From positions 868,001 through 932,000 of the forward strand of contig NZ_FOJU01000001.1 of NCBI RefSeq assembly GCF_900111875.1: a stretch of 64,000 bases of DNA, in the 5' to 3' direction. Made by a program: the position numbers and the translations under genes. Source of the DNA: Poseidonocella pacifica (lineage in GTDB: Bacteria > Pseudomonadota > Alphaproteobacteria > Rhodobacterales > Rhodobacteraceae). Positions 1 to 8,752 of this stretch are shown here, in pieces; positions within the stretch are counted from its first letter, which is position 1; every line of letters begins with the position of its first letter. The notes under the pieces were generated by a model that worked only from the letters and a program-made list of their open reading frames with translations, did no database searches and was not told the origin of the DNA.

Positions 1-196
1 CATGACCTCGTTGTTCCGGCAGCAGGCGTTTCAGGGCAGCAGCCCGCAAGAGGCGTTTTACGTGCGCTGCGACAAGACCACCACAACCCAGGACGACCGC
101 AACAAGGGCATCGTAAACATCGAGGTGGGCTTTGCCCCGCTGAAGCCCGCCGAATTCGTGGTCATCAAGATCCAGCAGATTGCTGGCGAGCTTTGA
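1..196 (+). CDS. eCIS/phage-type tail sheath protein, C-terminal 64 residues (5' end outside window)
   Basis: This is the last 64 residues of a contractile tail sheath protein. The reading frame is open to the left edge, so the gene is truncated by the window. The segment carries the conserved sheath C-terminus: FQGSSPQEAFYVRCDKTTTT, then DRNKGIVNIEVGFAPLKPAE and a final hydrophobic VVIKIQQIAG. This is the part of sheath subunits that makes inter-subunit contacts in T4 gp18, Afp2-4 and Pvc2-4. It is followed after 10 nt by the tube gene, the normal sheath-tube order. In the particle it would polymerise around the tube and contract to drive it into a target cell. Family assignment is firm; copy number of sheath paralogues cannot be judged here. 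Confidence 0.9.
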   Translation, partial: MTSLFRQQAFQGSSPQEAFYVRCDKTTTTQDDRNKGIVNIEVGFAPLKPAEFVVIKIQQIAGEL

Positions 197-206
197 GGAG
201 ACGATC

Positions 207-713
207 ATGGGCACCGGTTTCAAGGTCAACGCGCACCGCTTCGACCCGTACAAGAACTTCAAGTTCCAGATCGAGCTGGACAATCGGGTGGTGGCCGGCA
301 TCAGCAAGGTCGGCGCGCTCAAACGGTCGACCGAGGTGGTCAAGCACCGCAGCGGCGGCGAAAATTCGCTGGATCGCAAGTCGCCGGGGCGAACGACCTA
401 TGAGGCGATCATGCTGGAACGTGGCCTGACCCACGATCCCGAGTTCGAAGGCTGGGCCAACCGGGTACACCACTACGGCGGCGATACGCTAATGGATCTC
501 GACGGCTACAAGCGGGAAATCACGCTGGTGCTGATGAACGAGCGGAGCCAGCCGGTCTACCGGTATTTCATCCACAATTGCTGGGTCAGCGAATTCACCG
601 CCATCGCCGATCTCGACGCGAACGCGAACGCGGTGCTGATCGAATCGATCAAACTCGAAAATGAAGGGTGGGAGCGCGATTCCGGCACCACGGAACCCGA
701 CGAAACGGCCTGA
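207..713 (+). CDS. eCIS inner tube protein (phage T4 gp19-like tail tube)
   Basis: A 168-residue tail tube protein that would stack as rings to form the inner tube of the injection system. The N-terminus (GTGFKVNAHRFDPYKNFKFQIEL) and the central LKRSTEVVKHRSGGE and LERGLTHDPEFEGWA segments are typical of the gp19-like tube family of Afp/Pvc particles and R-type tails. The start at 207 is chosen because GAGGAG lies 7 nt upstream; an upstream in-frame ATG at 180 would overlap the sheath gene and add nine residues not seen in the family. Length is normal. It lies directly behind the sheath gene and probably shares its transcript. Confidence 0.93.
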   Translation: MGTGFKVNAHRFDPYKNFKFQIELDNRVVAGISKVGALKRSTEVVKHRSGGENSLDRKSPGRTTYEAIMLERGLTHDPEFEGWANRVHHYGGDTLMDLDGYKREITLVLMNERSQPVYRYFIHNCWVSEFTAIADLDANANAVLIESIKLENEGWERDSGTTEPDETA

Positions 714-746
714 CCCGGCCCCACCGCCCGCCAGACAGAGGCTCGC

Positions 747-1481
747 ATGACCCCGGACCGACAGCCACAGACAGAGAGCTATGCGGTCCGCGCCTATGGC
801 GCGGCGCTGGACGACGTCGGGATCGACCCTCTGGCCGGCCCCTGCCCGGACGCCGCAGCTCGGGTGCTGGCGGCTTGCAGCGCCGCGACCGATGCCGCAC
901 CGCTCGACTGGCAAGTCAACCGCCGTCTGCAGGCGCTGCTCGAGGTCACGATCGCCACCCGCGGCCCGCACTGGATCCACAGCGCCCAATGCACAGCCTG
1001 CGGCGCCGCAATGGATATGCCGCTGAGGCTGGACGACTTTCTGCAGGCGGTCCTGCCGACGCAAACCCTCTGCCGGCTGGACGACGGGCGAGAGGTCACA
1101 GTGGCGGTGCCGACCGGTGCGGATCAGCTTGGCTGGCTGGATGACGGGGCCCGTGCCGCGGATCTTCTGGCGCACCTCGTCCGGCCGCAAGGTCCGCTGA
1201 GCGACGCGGACCACGCCGCAATCGAAGCCTCGCTGGAGGCGGCGGACCCGCTCCGCACATTGGAAATCAAGACGGAATGCCCGGACTGCGGCACGGGGCT
1301 GTCCCTGCCACTTGACCTGGAGATGGCATGCCTCGCCCTACTCGCCACCCGGCGACCGGAGCTCCTGGACGATATCCACCTGCTGGCAATGACCTATCAC
1401 TGGTCGGAGGCCGAGATCATGGCGATCCCGCCGGATCGCCGCGCCGCCTATCTGTCGCGCATCGAAGGAGCCTGGGCATGA
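747..1481 (+). CDS. eCIS baseplate hub assembly chaperone-like protein with two CxxC pairs
   Basis: A 244-residue soluble protein with two zinc-ribbon-like CxxC pairs (CTACGAAM near residues 83-86 and CPDCGTGL near 178-181) and a C-terminal YHWSEAEIMAIPPDRRAAYL segment. The same layout (two CxxCG elements, then HxWSExEIxxLPxxRRxxYL) recurs in proteins encoded next to tube genes in eCIS loci and is usually annotated as T4 gp26/gp51-type baseplate hub assembly chaperone. Its direct role in this particle is inferred. The paired Cys motifs suggest a structural Zn site. The gene starts 33 nt after the tube gene with a weak ribosome site, and its stop overlaps the next start (ATGA). Confidence 0.72.
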   Translation: MTPDRQPQTESYAVRAYGAALDDVGIDPLAGPCPDAAARVLAACSAATDAAPLDWQVNRRLQALLEVTIATRGPHWIHSAQCTACGAAMDMPLRLDDFLQAVLPTQTLCRLDDGREVTVAVPTGADQLGWLDDGARAADLLAHLVRPQGPLSDADHAAIEASLEAADPLRTLEIKTECPDCGTGLSLPLDLEMACLALLATRRPELLDDIHLLAMTYHWSEAEIMAIPPDRRAAYLSRIEGAWA

Positions 1482-2386
1482 GCGGATATTTTTCCCGTCT
1501 CCGCGTCAACGGTGCCCCGGCGCGCGGCGGCCCAGCGACGGGACCCGGCACTGTGGGGCCGTTGACGGAACAGGACGTCTTGCAAGCCGCGTCGTCTGCC
1601 GCGACGCCCGCATCGGTCATGCCACTCACGGAACTGGCCTCCGCGGATTTGCCTCCCCGGCAATCAGCCCCCAAGCAGACGGCACCGCCAAACACCGTGC
1701 GGCCGACAGACCGGCGCGCAGGGAGCGAGGCGCGTGAGGCAGCCCCGATGGCGCTGCCAGCTGACGAGTCATTGCGGACGGAGACCGAAACGAGGCCCGC
1801 ACCGATGGCCGAAACTCCTGACATCCGGCCCGGGCAGATCGTTCCCCACCCCAAGCAACGGACCGCCCCGGACCACCCTGCCGCGCCGCCGCGGGTCACC
1901 GCGCCGATGCCACACCAATTTCCGCCCGACCGGCAGGTGCCCCCTGTCGCAGGTCCGGATGCCGGGGAGACGCCGAGTTTGACTGCGCCAGCCCGAAGCG
2001 TGGACCGACCGACAGAGGCGATGGCGACATTGCACCGTCTCGAAGAGCTGTCCCAAGTGGTGCCGGGCGCCATGTCTGCGGCCTTGCGTGACTTGCAGCC
2101 CGCGGCCCGCCAGGTCGAGACGCCCGCGCCGGTGCCCCCCCTCGCGAGCGCGCCTGTCGTTCGCCGGGCCGAGGCGCGAAGCCCGGCGCTGGCCAGTCCG
2201 GCCCCGGCGCGCACGCCGCCCGTACCGCCAGCGACCGTGCGGATCGGCCGGTTGCAGCTTGACGTCCACGCGCCCGCGCCGCAGCCTCTGCCGCCCGCCC
2301 CGGCGCAACTGCCCGCCCAACAACCGCCCCAAGCGCCCCCCGCCCGCGCATCGTCGCTGCGCCGCTACTACCTGCGTGAGGTGTAA
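1478..2386 (+). CDS. Proline/alanine-rich eCIS linker protein
   Basis: A 302-residue low-complexity protein rich in Pro, Ala and Arg, predicted to be mostly disordered. Near residues 253-262 it has the short ordered motif VRIGRLQLDV, which resembles the V(T)IGR(V/I)xV element in Pro-rich proteins encoded just before DUF4255 genes in other eCIS loci. Start 1478 overlaps the previous stop (ATGA) and has AAGGAG 8 nt upstream. Function is unknown; position suggests a small assembly or cap-associated factor. Because antisense frames are also open here the protein call relies on context, but the coupled start and tight spacing (5 nt) to the next gene make it convincing. Confidence 0.7.
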   Translation: MSGYFSRLRVNGAPARGGPATGPGTVGPLTEQDVLQAASSAATPASVMPLTELASADLPPRQSAPKQTAPPNTVRPTDRRAGSEAREAAPMALPADESLRTETETRPAPMAETPDIRPGQIVPHPKQRTAPDHPAAPPRVTAPMPHQFPPDRQVPPVAGPDAGETPSLTAPARSVDRPTEAMATLHRLEELSQVVPGAMSAALRDLQPAARQVETPAPVPPLASAPVVRRAEARSPALASPAPARTPPVPPATVRIGRLQLDVHAPAPQPLPPAPAQLPAQQPPQAPPARASSLRRYYLREV

Positions 2387-2391
2387 CGGTC

Positions 2392-3522
2392 ATGCCGCTT
2401 GCCAACAGCCGCAACGCGATCGGGGCCGTGGGGCAGATTCTGCAGGCCCAGCTTGCCGCCCGCACGTCTACCGCCAACGTCACCATTGGCCGGGTGGAAG
2501 CGGCGGCGGCCACCGACGGGCCGAAGCTGAACCTGTTTCTCTATCAGATCGACGTCGAAGGGCACCTCCGCAACACGCCGCTCGACGCCGGGCAAAAGCC
2601 CCCGGTTTGGCTGGTGCTGCGGTACCTGATGACGGCATTCGACCTTGAGCGCGACAGCGATTCCGCCAATGCCCATTCCCTGCTGGGCGAAGGCGTGCTG
2701 GCGCTGGAGGAAATGAACTATCAGCGCCCCACCGCGGTGCAATTGACCGACAACCCCGAACCCCTGAAGATCAGCCTGGACAACGGCAATGTCGAGCTTC
2801 TCTCCCGCGTCATGCAGGGCACGGACGAACGCTACCGCCTGTCTGCCGCGTTCCAGATACGGCCGATCATGATCGCCCCCGAAGCGCCGCCTGACTATGC
2901 CCCGCTGGTGCACAGTGTCGGACCGCCGCAGGCCGAGGGCGTCACCGTCATGCCGTCGATGGGACCGGTTCTGGAGGCGCTCTCGCCGACGGCCTTCGAC
3001 GCGGGCGATACAGTGACACTGCTGGGCAGCGGGCTGGACAGCGCGACGCAGTTCGTCTGCCTCGACGACACGCCGTTCCCGGTCACGGCCGCGCCGAACG
3101 GCACGGTGCAGGCGATGATCCCCGCGGACACGACGTTGTCGCCCGGCAGCTACGCCGTCTCCGCCGCACGGGAGCGGCCCAGCGGGCGGATCTTTGCCAG
3201 CAACGCCCTGACAGTCGCCCTGCGGCCGACACTTCAATCAGCGGCGCCGGTATTGCCGCTGACCGACGAAGGCGGTGGCCTGTTCTCCGGCGACCTGACG
3301 CTCACCGGTGTCCGGTTGGGCGGACCGGACGATGCTATCTTCGTGGCCTTCTGGCGCGACGGCGCCGTGATCCTGATGCTGGAGGCGACGGGCATCGCCA
3401 CGCAGGATAGCCTGACCGTGACGGTGCAACCCGACCAGGCGCTGGATGCGGGCATCTACACCGTCTTGCTCAGGGCCAACGGCGCGCAAGCGCTGGCGAC
3501 GCCGCAGGTGGACTGGTCATGA
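2392..3522 (+). CDS. DUF4255 (Pvc16/Afp16 N-terminal-like) tail terminator with IPT/TIG-like domain
   Basis: A 376-residue protein whose first about 180 residues are a DUF4255 / Pvc16-type domain (INxLNLFLYQIDVEGHLRN-like core, WLVLRYLMTAF, ALEEMNY). This family caps the tube/sheath end opposite the baseplate and stops polymerisation in Afp and PVC particles. From about residue 190 on (PVLEALSPTAFDAGDTVTLLG) the sequence turns into repeated beta-rich IPT/TIG-like modules with G-L-D-S and P-A-D-T loops, an extension common in bacterial eCIS caps. It overlaps the downstream ATPase gene by 4 nt (ATGA at 3519-3522), indicating translational coupling. Confidence 0.85.
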   Translation: MPLANSRNAIGAVGQILQAQLAARTSTANVTIGRVEAAAATDGPKLNLFLYQIDVEGHLRNTPLDAGQKPPVWLVLRYLMTAFDLERDSDSANAHSLLGEGVLALEEMNYQRPTAVQLTDNPEPLKISLDNGNVELLSRVMQGTDERYRLSAAFQIRPIMIAPEAPPDYAPLVHSVGPPQAEGVTVMPSMGPVLEALSPTAFDAGDTVTLLGSGLDSATQFVCLDDTPFPVTAAPNGTVQAMIPADTTLSPGSYAVSAARERPSGRIFASNALTVALRPTLQSAAPVLPLTDEGGGLFSGDLTLTGVRLGGPDDAIFVAFWRDGAVILMLEATGIATQDSLTVTVQPDQALDAGIYTVLLRANGAQALATPQVDWS

Positions 3523-5657
3523 ACGCACCGTCGCCCCATGGACCCGCCTGTGTCACACCGGGCCTGAGCGTGCCCGATCCCTTCGCGGCGTATTGGCTGG
3601 CGCAGGTCAACCTGCGCCTCCGCCGGGAAATCGCCTGGGCCTGGCACCAGCGCGCCGGCGCCGCAGACCCGCGCGATGGCAGCCTGCCGACGGAGACGGA
3701 TCCGGCAGGCGACGCCCTGGACTGGGTCCGGTTCGCGACCGCGCGCGAGCGGTTCCAGCAGGACGATCCGGCGGCGGCCTACCTCGGCGATTGCCTGGCC
3801 CGCCTGCCCCGGCCCGCGCTCGCCGGCGGCGCCTGGGCGTTTGTCGCCGATGCGGCGGGGCTGGACGAGGCAGGCACATTCGTTCTGGCCATGGCGATGG
3901 CGCAGCACCTCGACGCCGGGCTTGGGCCGGTGTTCGCGGCCTGCGCCAACGATGCCACCCGGCCTTATCCGACCCCTGCGTTGGCGCAGCGGCTGTGGGA
4001 CGACCCCGCCGCCGTCGCCTGCCTTCTCACAGAGGATCATCCGTTGTTCCGGCTGGGGCTGCTGCGCTCTGGCAGCGGCGGTGGGCTTGGCTGGCAGATG
4101 CCGCTGGACATCGCGCCCGCGGTGGCCCAAGCGCTGGCCGGCCTGCGCGCCGACGATCCCGCCAGGCCACATGTCACCGTCCCCGCGCACGTCCGCCTGG
4201 ACGGTGTGCCCGCCGCACTGGCCGCAAGGCTGGCGCGCGGCAGGCCGGAGGGGCTGGAACTGGTGGCGCTTCATGGCCCGGAGGCCGCGGATCATTCAGG
4301 CTGGGCCGCTGCTCTCGCCGCGCCGTCTGACCGCGCCCTGCACCCGGTCTCTCGCCGCGCGCTGGCAGAGCCCGAAACGCTGTGCACCCGATGCCTGCTT
4401 GCCTGGATCGACGGCGCCGACCTGATGCTGCCCGCCCCCGCAGAGGAGGATTACCCTGCCCTCGCCATCGCCGCGCGGCGCAGCCTCGCTCTGCCGATAC
4501 GATGGTTTCTGCCGGCGCCGCAGGGCGGTGGCCATGGCCACCGGCCAGCCCTGCCCTGCACCGCGCGGTTCGACGTCTCGCTGCCGCCGCTGGATCACGC
4601 GGCGCGGCTGGCGATGCTGGTCGACGGGCTGGGTGCCTCTGCTGAACGCCTGCGCCCGGCGCTGGAGGATTGCGCCCGCCGGTTCCGGCTTGAGGCGCCG
4701 GCCGTGCGCCGGATTGCCGCCGATTTGCGCGGCCGGCCGGACCTTGACGCCGGTCACGTGGCGGATGCCTGCCGTGCGGCCTCTGGCGCACGGGACGATG
4801 GCGCCACGCAGCGGGTGACACCGCGGTTTACCGGCGCCGAACTCGTCCTGCCGCCGCGCCAAATGCGCCAGTACGTCGAGATTCGTGACGCGATGCGCGC
4901 CCTGACCGAGGTGCACTACCGCTGGGGCACCGCACAGGCCTGGAGCGAGGCTGGGTTGTCCGTCCTGTTCTGCGGCCCGCCGGGCACCGGCAAGACCATG
5001 GCGGCAGAGGCACTGGCGAGCGACCTGCGGCTGGATCTCTACCGCACCGACCTGAGCCAGGTGGTCAACAAGTACATCGGCGAGACCGAAAAGAACCTGC
5101 GCCGCGTGTTCGACGCGGCCGAGGCCAGCGACGCGATCCTGTTCTTTGATGAGGCCGACGCCCTGTTCGGCAAGCGGACCGACGTGAAGGACGCCCACGA
5201 CAGGTTCGCCAATATCGAGATCAGCTATCTGCTGGAACGCATGGAGCGGTTTCGTGGCCTGGCGATCCTGGCCACCAACCGCCGCAAGGACCTGGACGAG
5301 GCCTTCATGCGGCGGCTGCGCCAGGTGCTCGAGTTTCCGATGCCGGGCCCGGAGGAACGGGAACGTATCTGGCGCGCGGCGATCCCGCCAAATGTCGATG
5401 CCACGGCGCTGGAGTTCGGCTTTCTCGCCCGGCAATTCACCTTTTCCGGCGGGCACATACGCTCTGTCCTGCTAAACGCCTGCCTTCAGGCCGCGGGCCG
5501 ACCGCCCGAGGCACCTCTGCCGGCAGGCAAGGCCGGACGGCTCACCATGCGCGACGTGTTGGTGCAGGTGCGACGTGAGTTGGACAAGCTCAACCGCACC
5601 GTGGGCGAGGAACAATTCGGCCGCTACGCAGCCCAAATGGCAGAGTGGCTGTCATGA
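3519..5657 (+). CDS. AAA+ ATPase of eCIS (Afp15/Pvc15-like)
   Basis: A 712-residue protein with a long N-terminal region and a C-terminal AAA+ module. Walker A is GPPGTGKT at residues 486-493 and Walker B is ILFFDEAD with the Asp-Glu at about 544-545; sensor-1 (LATNRRKDLDEAF) and the arginine-finger type segment (RRLRQVLEFPMP) follow. Such ATPases are a hallmark of eCIS loci and separate them from R-type pyocins and most phages. In PVC/Afp the Pvc15 ATPase is needed for effector loading or stability, so the same role is inferred here. Start 3519 overlaps the DUF4255 stop, and its own stop overlaps the next start at 5654. Confidence 0.92.
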   Translation: MNAPSPHGPACVTPGLSVPDPFAAYWLAQVNLRLRREIAWAWHQRAGAADPRDGSLPTETDPAGDALDWVRFATARERFQQDDPAAAYLGDCLARLPRPALAGGAWAFVADAAGLDEAGTFVLAMAMAQHLDAGLGPVFAACANDATRPYPTPALAQRLWDDPAAVACLLTEDHPLFRLGLLRSGSGGGLGWQMPLDIAPAVAQALAGLRADDPARPHVTVPAHVRLDGVPAALAARLARGRPEGLELVALHGPEAADHSGWAAALAAPSDRALHPVSRRALAEPETLCTRCLLAWIDGADLMLPAPAEEDYPALAIAARRSLALPIRWFLPAPQGGGHGHRPALPCTARFDVSLPPLDHAARLAMLVDGLGASAERLRPALEDCARRFRLEAPAVRRIAADLRGRPDLDAGHVADACRAASGARDDGATQRVTPRFTGAELVLPPRQMRQYVEIRDAMRALTEVHYRWGTAQAWSEAGLSVLFCGPPGTGKTMAAEALASDLRLDLYRTDLSQVVNKYIGETEKNLRRVFDAAEASDAILFFDEADALFGKRTDVKDAHDRFANIEISYLLERMERFRGLAILATNRRKDLDEAFMRRLRQVLEFPMPGPEERERIWRAAIPPNVDATALEFGFLARQFTFSGGHIRSVLLNACLQAAGRPPEAPLPAGKAGRLTMRDVLVQVRRELDKLNRTVGEEQFGRYAAQMAEWLS

Positions 5658-5923
5658 CCGGCACGCTGTACATCGACCGGCTGAGCCTGACCCTGCACGG
5701 TGTCTCAGAGGACATGGCCGCGGCGGCGATGGAGGGGCTGGAGGCGGCGCTCGCACGGCGACTGGGCGCGATGCGTCCACATGGGGGGCGGGATATCCCC
5801 GCGCTCAGTCTTCGCGCCGCCGACTTGCCCCGGGGCGCGGACGCCGCGGCGCTGCGCGGGCTGATTGCCGACCGTCTGGCCGAAGCGCTGGCCGCGACCA
5901 ATCAAACGGCGGAGGCAGGCTGA
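5654..5923 (+). CDS. Small conserved-position eCIS protein of unknown function
   Basis: An 89-residue protein, mostly helical by composition (SEDMAAAAMEGLEAALARRLG and ALRGLIADRLAEALAATNQ). I do not recognise a named family. It is wedged between the ATPase and a tube-like protein with a 4-nt overlap upstream and a shared base at its stop (TGATG at 5921-5925) downstream, so it is almost surely translated with them. Start 5654 is preferred over the in-frame ATG at 5645 because of the ATGA junction. A role as a small assembly chaperone is only a guess. Confidence 0.65.
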   Translation: MTGTLYIDRLSLTLHGVSEDMAAAAMEGLEAALARRLGAMRPHGGRDIPALSLRAADLPRGADAAALRGLIADRLAEALAATNQTAEAG

Positions 5924-6621
5924 TGGTCGAAATTGTCCTGCCCGGCGTGCTGGTGGAATACGGAAGCGGCGTCTTGCCGCTGCCGCTCAATATCGTGGCG
6001 TTCCAGTTCAACCCCGAAAGCATCACCCGCACATTGCACCTGCCGGCGACGGGCGCGGGCAGCGACCCCGAACGCAATGCCCGCCGCCGCGAACACGCCC
6101 AGATCAGCGCACCGCCGCTGGAAAGCTTCGAGATTACCGCGCATTTCTCCGCCGCTGACGATCTTGGCAAGGGCGGCGCGGCCTCGGCCATTCCCCGGCT
6201 GTTCGGAGTCGGCCCGCAGATCGCTGCGCTGGAGAAGATGGCCTATCCCAGCGAGGGCCTCATCAGCGGCCTGATCGGCGAGGCCATCGACGCCATCGGC
6301 GACGCGCTGGGTGGCAATGACGACGGTGCGACACGCAGCGTTCCGCGCAAGCCCGCGCCGCGGATCCTGTTCATCTGGGGGCCGTCGCGGCTGGTGCCGG
6401 TGCATATCAAGTCGATGAGCATCATCGAGAATAAGTACGACGCCTTGCTGAATCCGGTGCAGGCCGAGGTCCGCATCGGTCTGGAAATACCCAACGCACC
6501 GCCGCGCGGCGATTCCGTGGCCGAAGGCGCGCTGACCTATACCGCCACGGTGAAGGACGCGCAGGCGATCCTGAACCTGGCCAAGGCGGTCGAAATTGCC
6601 ATTGACGTGATCCCATTCTGA
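5923..6621 (+). CDS. CIS tube-initiator-like baseplate protein (Afp7-type N-terminal domain)
   Basis: A 232-residue protein starting VEIVLPGVLVEYGSG and containing IVAFQFNPESITRTL, PRILFIWGPSRLVPVHIKSMSI and KYDALLNPVQAEVRIGLEI. These match the 'contractile injection system tube protein N-terminal' family found at the Afp7/Pvc7 position, which joins hub and tube. In many systems this domain is followed by LysM in the same protein; here the LysM is encoded by the next gene. Start 5923 is chosen because it overlaps the upstream stop; the open frame extends further upstream but only antisense to sense inside the ATPase gene. Confidence 0.82.
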   Translation: MVEIVLPGVLVEYGSGVLPLPLNIVAFQFNPESITRTLHLPATGAGSDPERNARRREHAQISAPPLESFEITAHFSAADDLGKGGAASAIPRLFGVGPQIAALEKMAYPSEGLISGLIGEAIDAIGDALGGNDDGATRSVPRKPAPRILFIWGPSRLVPVHIKSMSIIENKYDALLNPVQAEVRIGLEIPNAPPRGDSVAEGALTYTATVKDAQAILNLAKAVEIAIDVIPF

Positions 6622-6631
6622 AGAGGCCGAC

Positions 6632-6904
6632 ATGTTCCGTTCGACGTCCCGATACGCCAACCTGCCAACCGTCCCCGCCATAGGCGCCGACGGACAGGAG
6701 GTCATGGCAGTCAAGTTGCGCGTCCTGCCGGACACCCGGGGCGTGCCCAGGATGGTGCGCAGCGGCAACCTGCTGGACGTGATGGCGCATGAACTGTTCG
6801 GGGATGGCACGCGGTTCTGGCACATCGCCGATGCCAACACCGAGCTAGAAGCCAACACGCTGGTGGCGCGGGACGGGCGCGTGATCCGCGTGCCCGAGAA
6901 TTGA
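6632..6904 (+). CDS. LysM / gpX-like baseplate protein
   Basis: A 90-residue protein with a single LysM-like fold: MVRSGNLLDVMAHELFGDGTRFWHIADANTELEANTL followed by RDGRVIRVPEN. This matches phage tail protein X and the LysM half of T4 gp53 and Afp7. In baseplates it links the hub to the wedge. It starts 10 nt after the tube-like gene, in a different reading frame from it, so the separation is not a simple premature stop. AGAGG precedes the start by 6 nt. Confidence 0.85.
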   Translation: MFRSTSRYANLPTVPAIGADGQEVMAVKLRVLPDTRGVPRMVRSGNLLDVMAHELFGDGTRFWHIADANTELEANTLVARDGRVIRVPEN

Positions 6905-6917
6905 GACCGGAGAAGAC

Positions 6918-8021
6918 ATGACCGAAGAAGTAAAGCTCCTGTTCGACAATACCCCGGCGACGGAGGAACAGTTTGACCTGTTTCGCCGGATCACGGTCGA
7001 CCAGGGCATTGGCATGGTCACCGAGGCAGAGCTGGAGATGGACATGCTGCTGGATGACACCGGCCGCTGGGTCGATTTCGACGAAAGCTTCACCCAAACC
7101 TTTTCGCGTGTGCGGATCGAGGTGAAAGTCGGCGACGGCGATTTTGCACCGCTGATCGACGGGCCGGTCGTGGCGCAGCGGATGACGATGTCCGCGGTGC
7201 CCGACCGCAGCACACTGACGCTGGTGGTGCATGACGACAGCGTGCTGCTGAATCAGCTGGACGGGACCAACGTGTTCGAGGAAATGGCCGCGTCCGACAT
7301 TGCCGAGATCCTGTTTGCCGAAGCCGGGTTGCAGCCCCAGGTCGACGCTGCGCCGGACGCCGGGGGATCGCTGGAACGCGCCGTGGTGCAGCGTGGCACG
7401 GCGATGCAGCTTCTGCGCGATCTCGCCCGGCGGCACGGCATGGCCCTGCGGGTCGATCCCGGCCCCGCGCCCGGCGCCAGCATCGGTGTCTTTGCCGCAA
7501 TCGACCTGGACGGCGACGATCTGCCCGAATTGCTCATTACCGGGGCGGACCGCAACCTTGACGAGATTGCGATAGAATTCGACGGTCTGCGACCCTTTGC
7601 AGCCGCGGCGGCCATGGTCGACGCCGGCACGCTCAACGTTTTGGAGGCAGAGGCCACCGGCAGCAGCCAGACCACGCTGGGCGACGAGGCCACGCATGAC
7701 CTTGTCGCGCCTGCCCGCGTGTTGATGGCCCGGATGCGCGAGACGGCCAGCGACCTCGACGCGGCCGTGGCCGCCGCAGCCGACAGCGCAAGCTGGGCCT
7801 ATACCGCGACCGGCGAGCTCGACAGCGCGGCCTATCCCGCCGTTCTCAGACCCTATGCGACCGTGCCGCTGGCCGGGGCCGGACCGATGAGCGGTCGGTA
7901 CCTTTGCGTACAGGTGATGCACCGGATCGACGACAACGCCTACCGCCAGCAATTCACCCTGCGCCGCAACGCGCGGTCGGTGACAGGTGGCGGCGGCGGC
8001 CTGCCGGGAGGAGTGTTCTAA
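6918..8021 (+). CDS. eCIS hub protein (phage late control gpD / VgrG N-terminal-like)
   Basis: A 367-residue hub protein of the gpD/gp27/VgrG-N family. Typical features are the early beta-barrel region (FRRITVDQGIGMVTEAELEMDM), the central SDIAEILFAEAGLQPQVD and QRGTAMQLLRDLARRHGMALRVD segments, and the late YLCVQVMHRIDDNAYRQQFTLRRNA element. It would form the trimeric hub to which the spike attaches. Unlike VgrG or Afp8, the gp5-like spike is not fused but encoded next door, as in phage T4 and several eCIS. A GGAGAAG site lies just upstream, and the stop TAA shares a base with the next ATG. Confidence 0.9.
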   Translation: MTEEVKLLFDNTPATEEQFDLFRRITVDQGIGMVTEAELEMDMLLDDTGRWVDFDESFTQTFSRVRIEVKVGDGDFAPLIDGPVVAQRMTMSAVPDRSTLTLVVHDDSVLLNQLDGTNVFEEMAASDIAEILFAEAGLQPQVDAAPDAGGSLERAVVQRGTAMQLLRDLARRHGMALRVDPGPAPGASIGVFAAIDLDGDDLPELLITGADRNLDEIAIEFDGLRPFAAAAAMVDAGTLNVLEAEATGSSQTTLGDEATHDLVAPARVLMARMRETASDLDAAVAAAADSASWAYTATGELDSAAYPAVLRPYATVPLAGAGPMSGRYLCVQVMHRIDDNAYRQQFTLRRNARSVTGGGGGLPGGVF

Positions 8022-8740
8022 TGAGCGACGGCGGCATGGAACGGCTCGTGGCGGAACTGGCAGATCAGGTGCGGCGGCGGTATTTCGGCAAGTACCGCGG
8101 GTTGGTCAGGGACACCGCCGATCCGCGCGGCATGGGCCGGATCCGCGCCCTGGTGCCCGAGGTGCTGGATGATCAGATCGCCCCCTGGGCCCTGCCCTGC
8201 GCGCCCTTCACCGGCGACGGCATGGGCCAGCACACCATCCCCCCGGTGGATGCCGCCGTGTGGATCGAGTTCGAGGCAGGCGATCCCAGCCGGCCGATCT
8301 GGACCGGTGGCTGGTGGGGCGAGGGCCAGGTGCCCAAGACCAACGCCAACGCTCCGGCGACCCCGCCGGTCAAGATCATCCGCACCGAGACCGGGCTGAT
8401 GGTGTCGATGGACGACGACGGCCAGGTGATCGACGTCAGCGACGACTCCGGCACCAATCTTCTGAAGATCGAGGTGCAGCGCGGGCAGATCCTGCTCAAG
8501 GGCGCCGCCAAGGTGGTGGTGGAGGCGCCGCAGATCGAACTGGTGGAAAACGCCACCCACCCGGTGGTCTTCGGAGATCAGCTTCTCAGCTACCTCGGCA
8601 ACCTGGTGGCGACGCTGCAATCCCATACCCACCCGGGCGAACTGGCCGCAGGGTTCATACCAGTCACGCCGATGGTACCGGGGACGGTCTTTCCGACGCC
8701 GATGCCCAGCCTGAACTCGACACGCGTGAAATCAGGATAG
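8021..8740 (+). CDS. Baseplate spike protein (gpV/gp5 OB-fold type)
   Basis: A 239-residue spike. Residues about 18-105 form the gp5/gpV OB-fold (YFGKYRGLVRDTADPRGMGR, PWALPCAPFTGDGMG, PPVDAAVWIEFEAGDPSRPI, WTGGWWG). The rest is a repetitive beta-region (GLMVSMDDDGQVIDV, QILLKGAAKVVVEAPQIEL) ending in a phage-like LQSHTHPGELAAG segment, consistent with a trimeric beta-prism needle. It would pierce the target membrane. No PAAR tip gene follows directly; a 96-residue protein occupies that place. Start 8021 overlaps the hub stop. Confidence 0.9.
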   Translation: MSDGGMERLVAELADQVRRRYFGKYRGLVRDTADPRGMGRIRALVPEVLDDQIAPWALPCAPFTGDGMGQHTIPPVDAAVWIEFEAGDPSRPIWTGGWWGEGQVPKTNANAPATPPVKIIRTETGLMVSMDDDGQVIDVSDDSGTNLLKIEVQRGQILLKGAAKVVVEAPQIELVENATHPVVFGDQLLSYLGNLVATLQSHTHPGELAAGFIPVTPMVPGTVFPTPMPSLNSTRVKSG

Positions 8741-8752
8741 GAGGCAGCGCTC

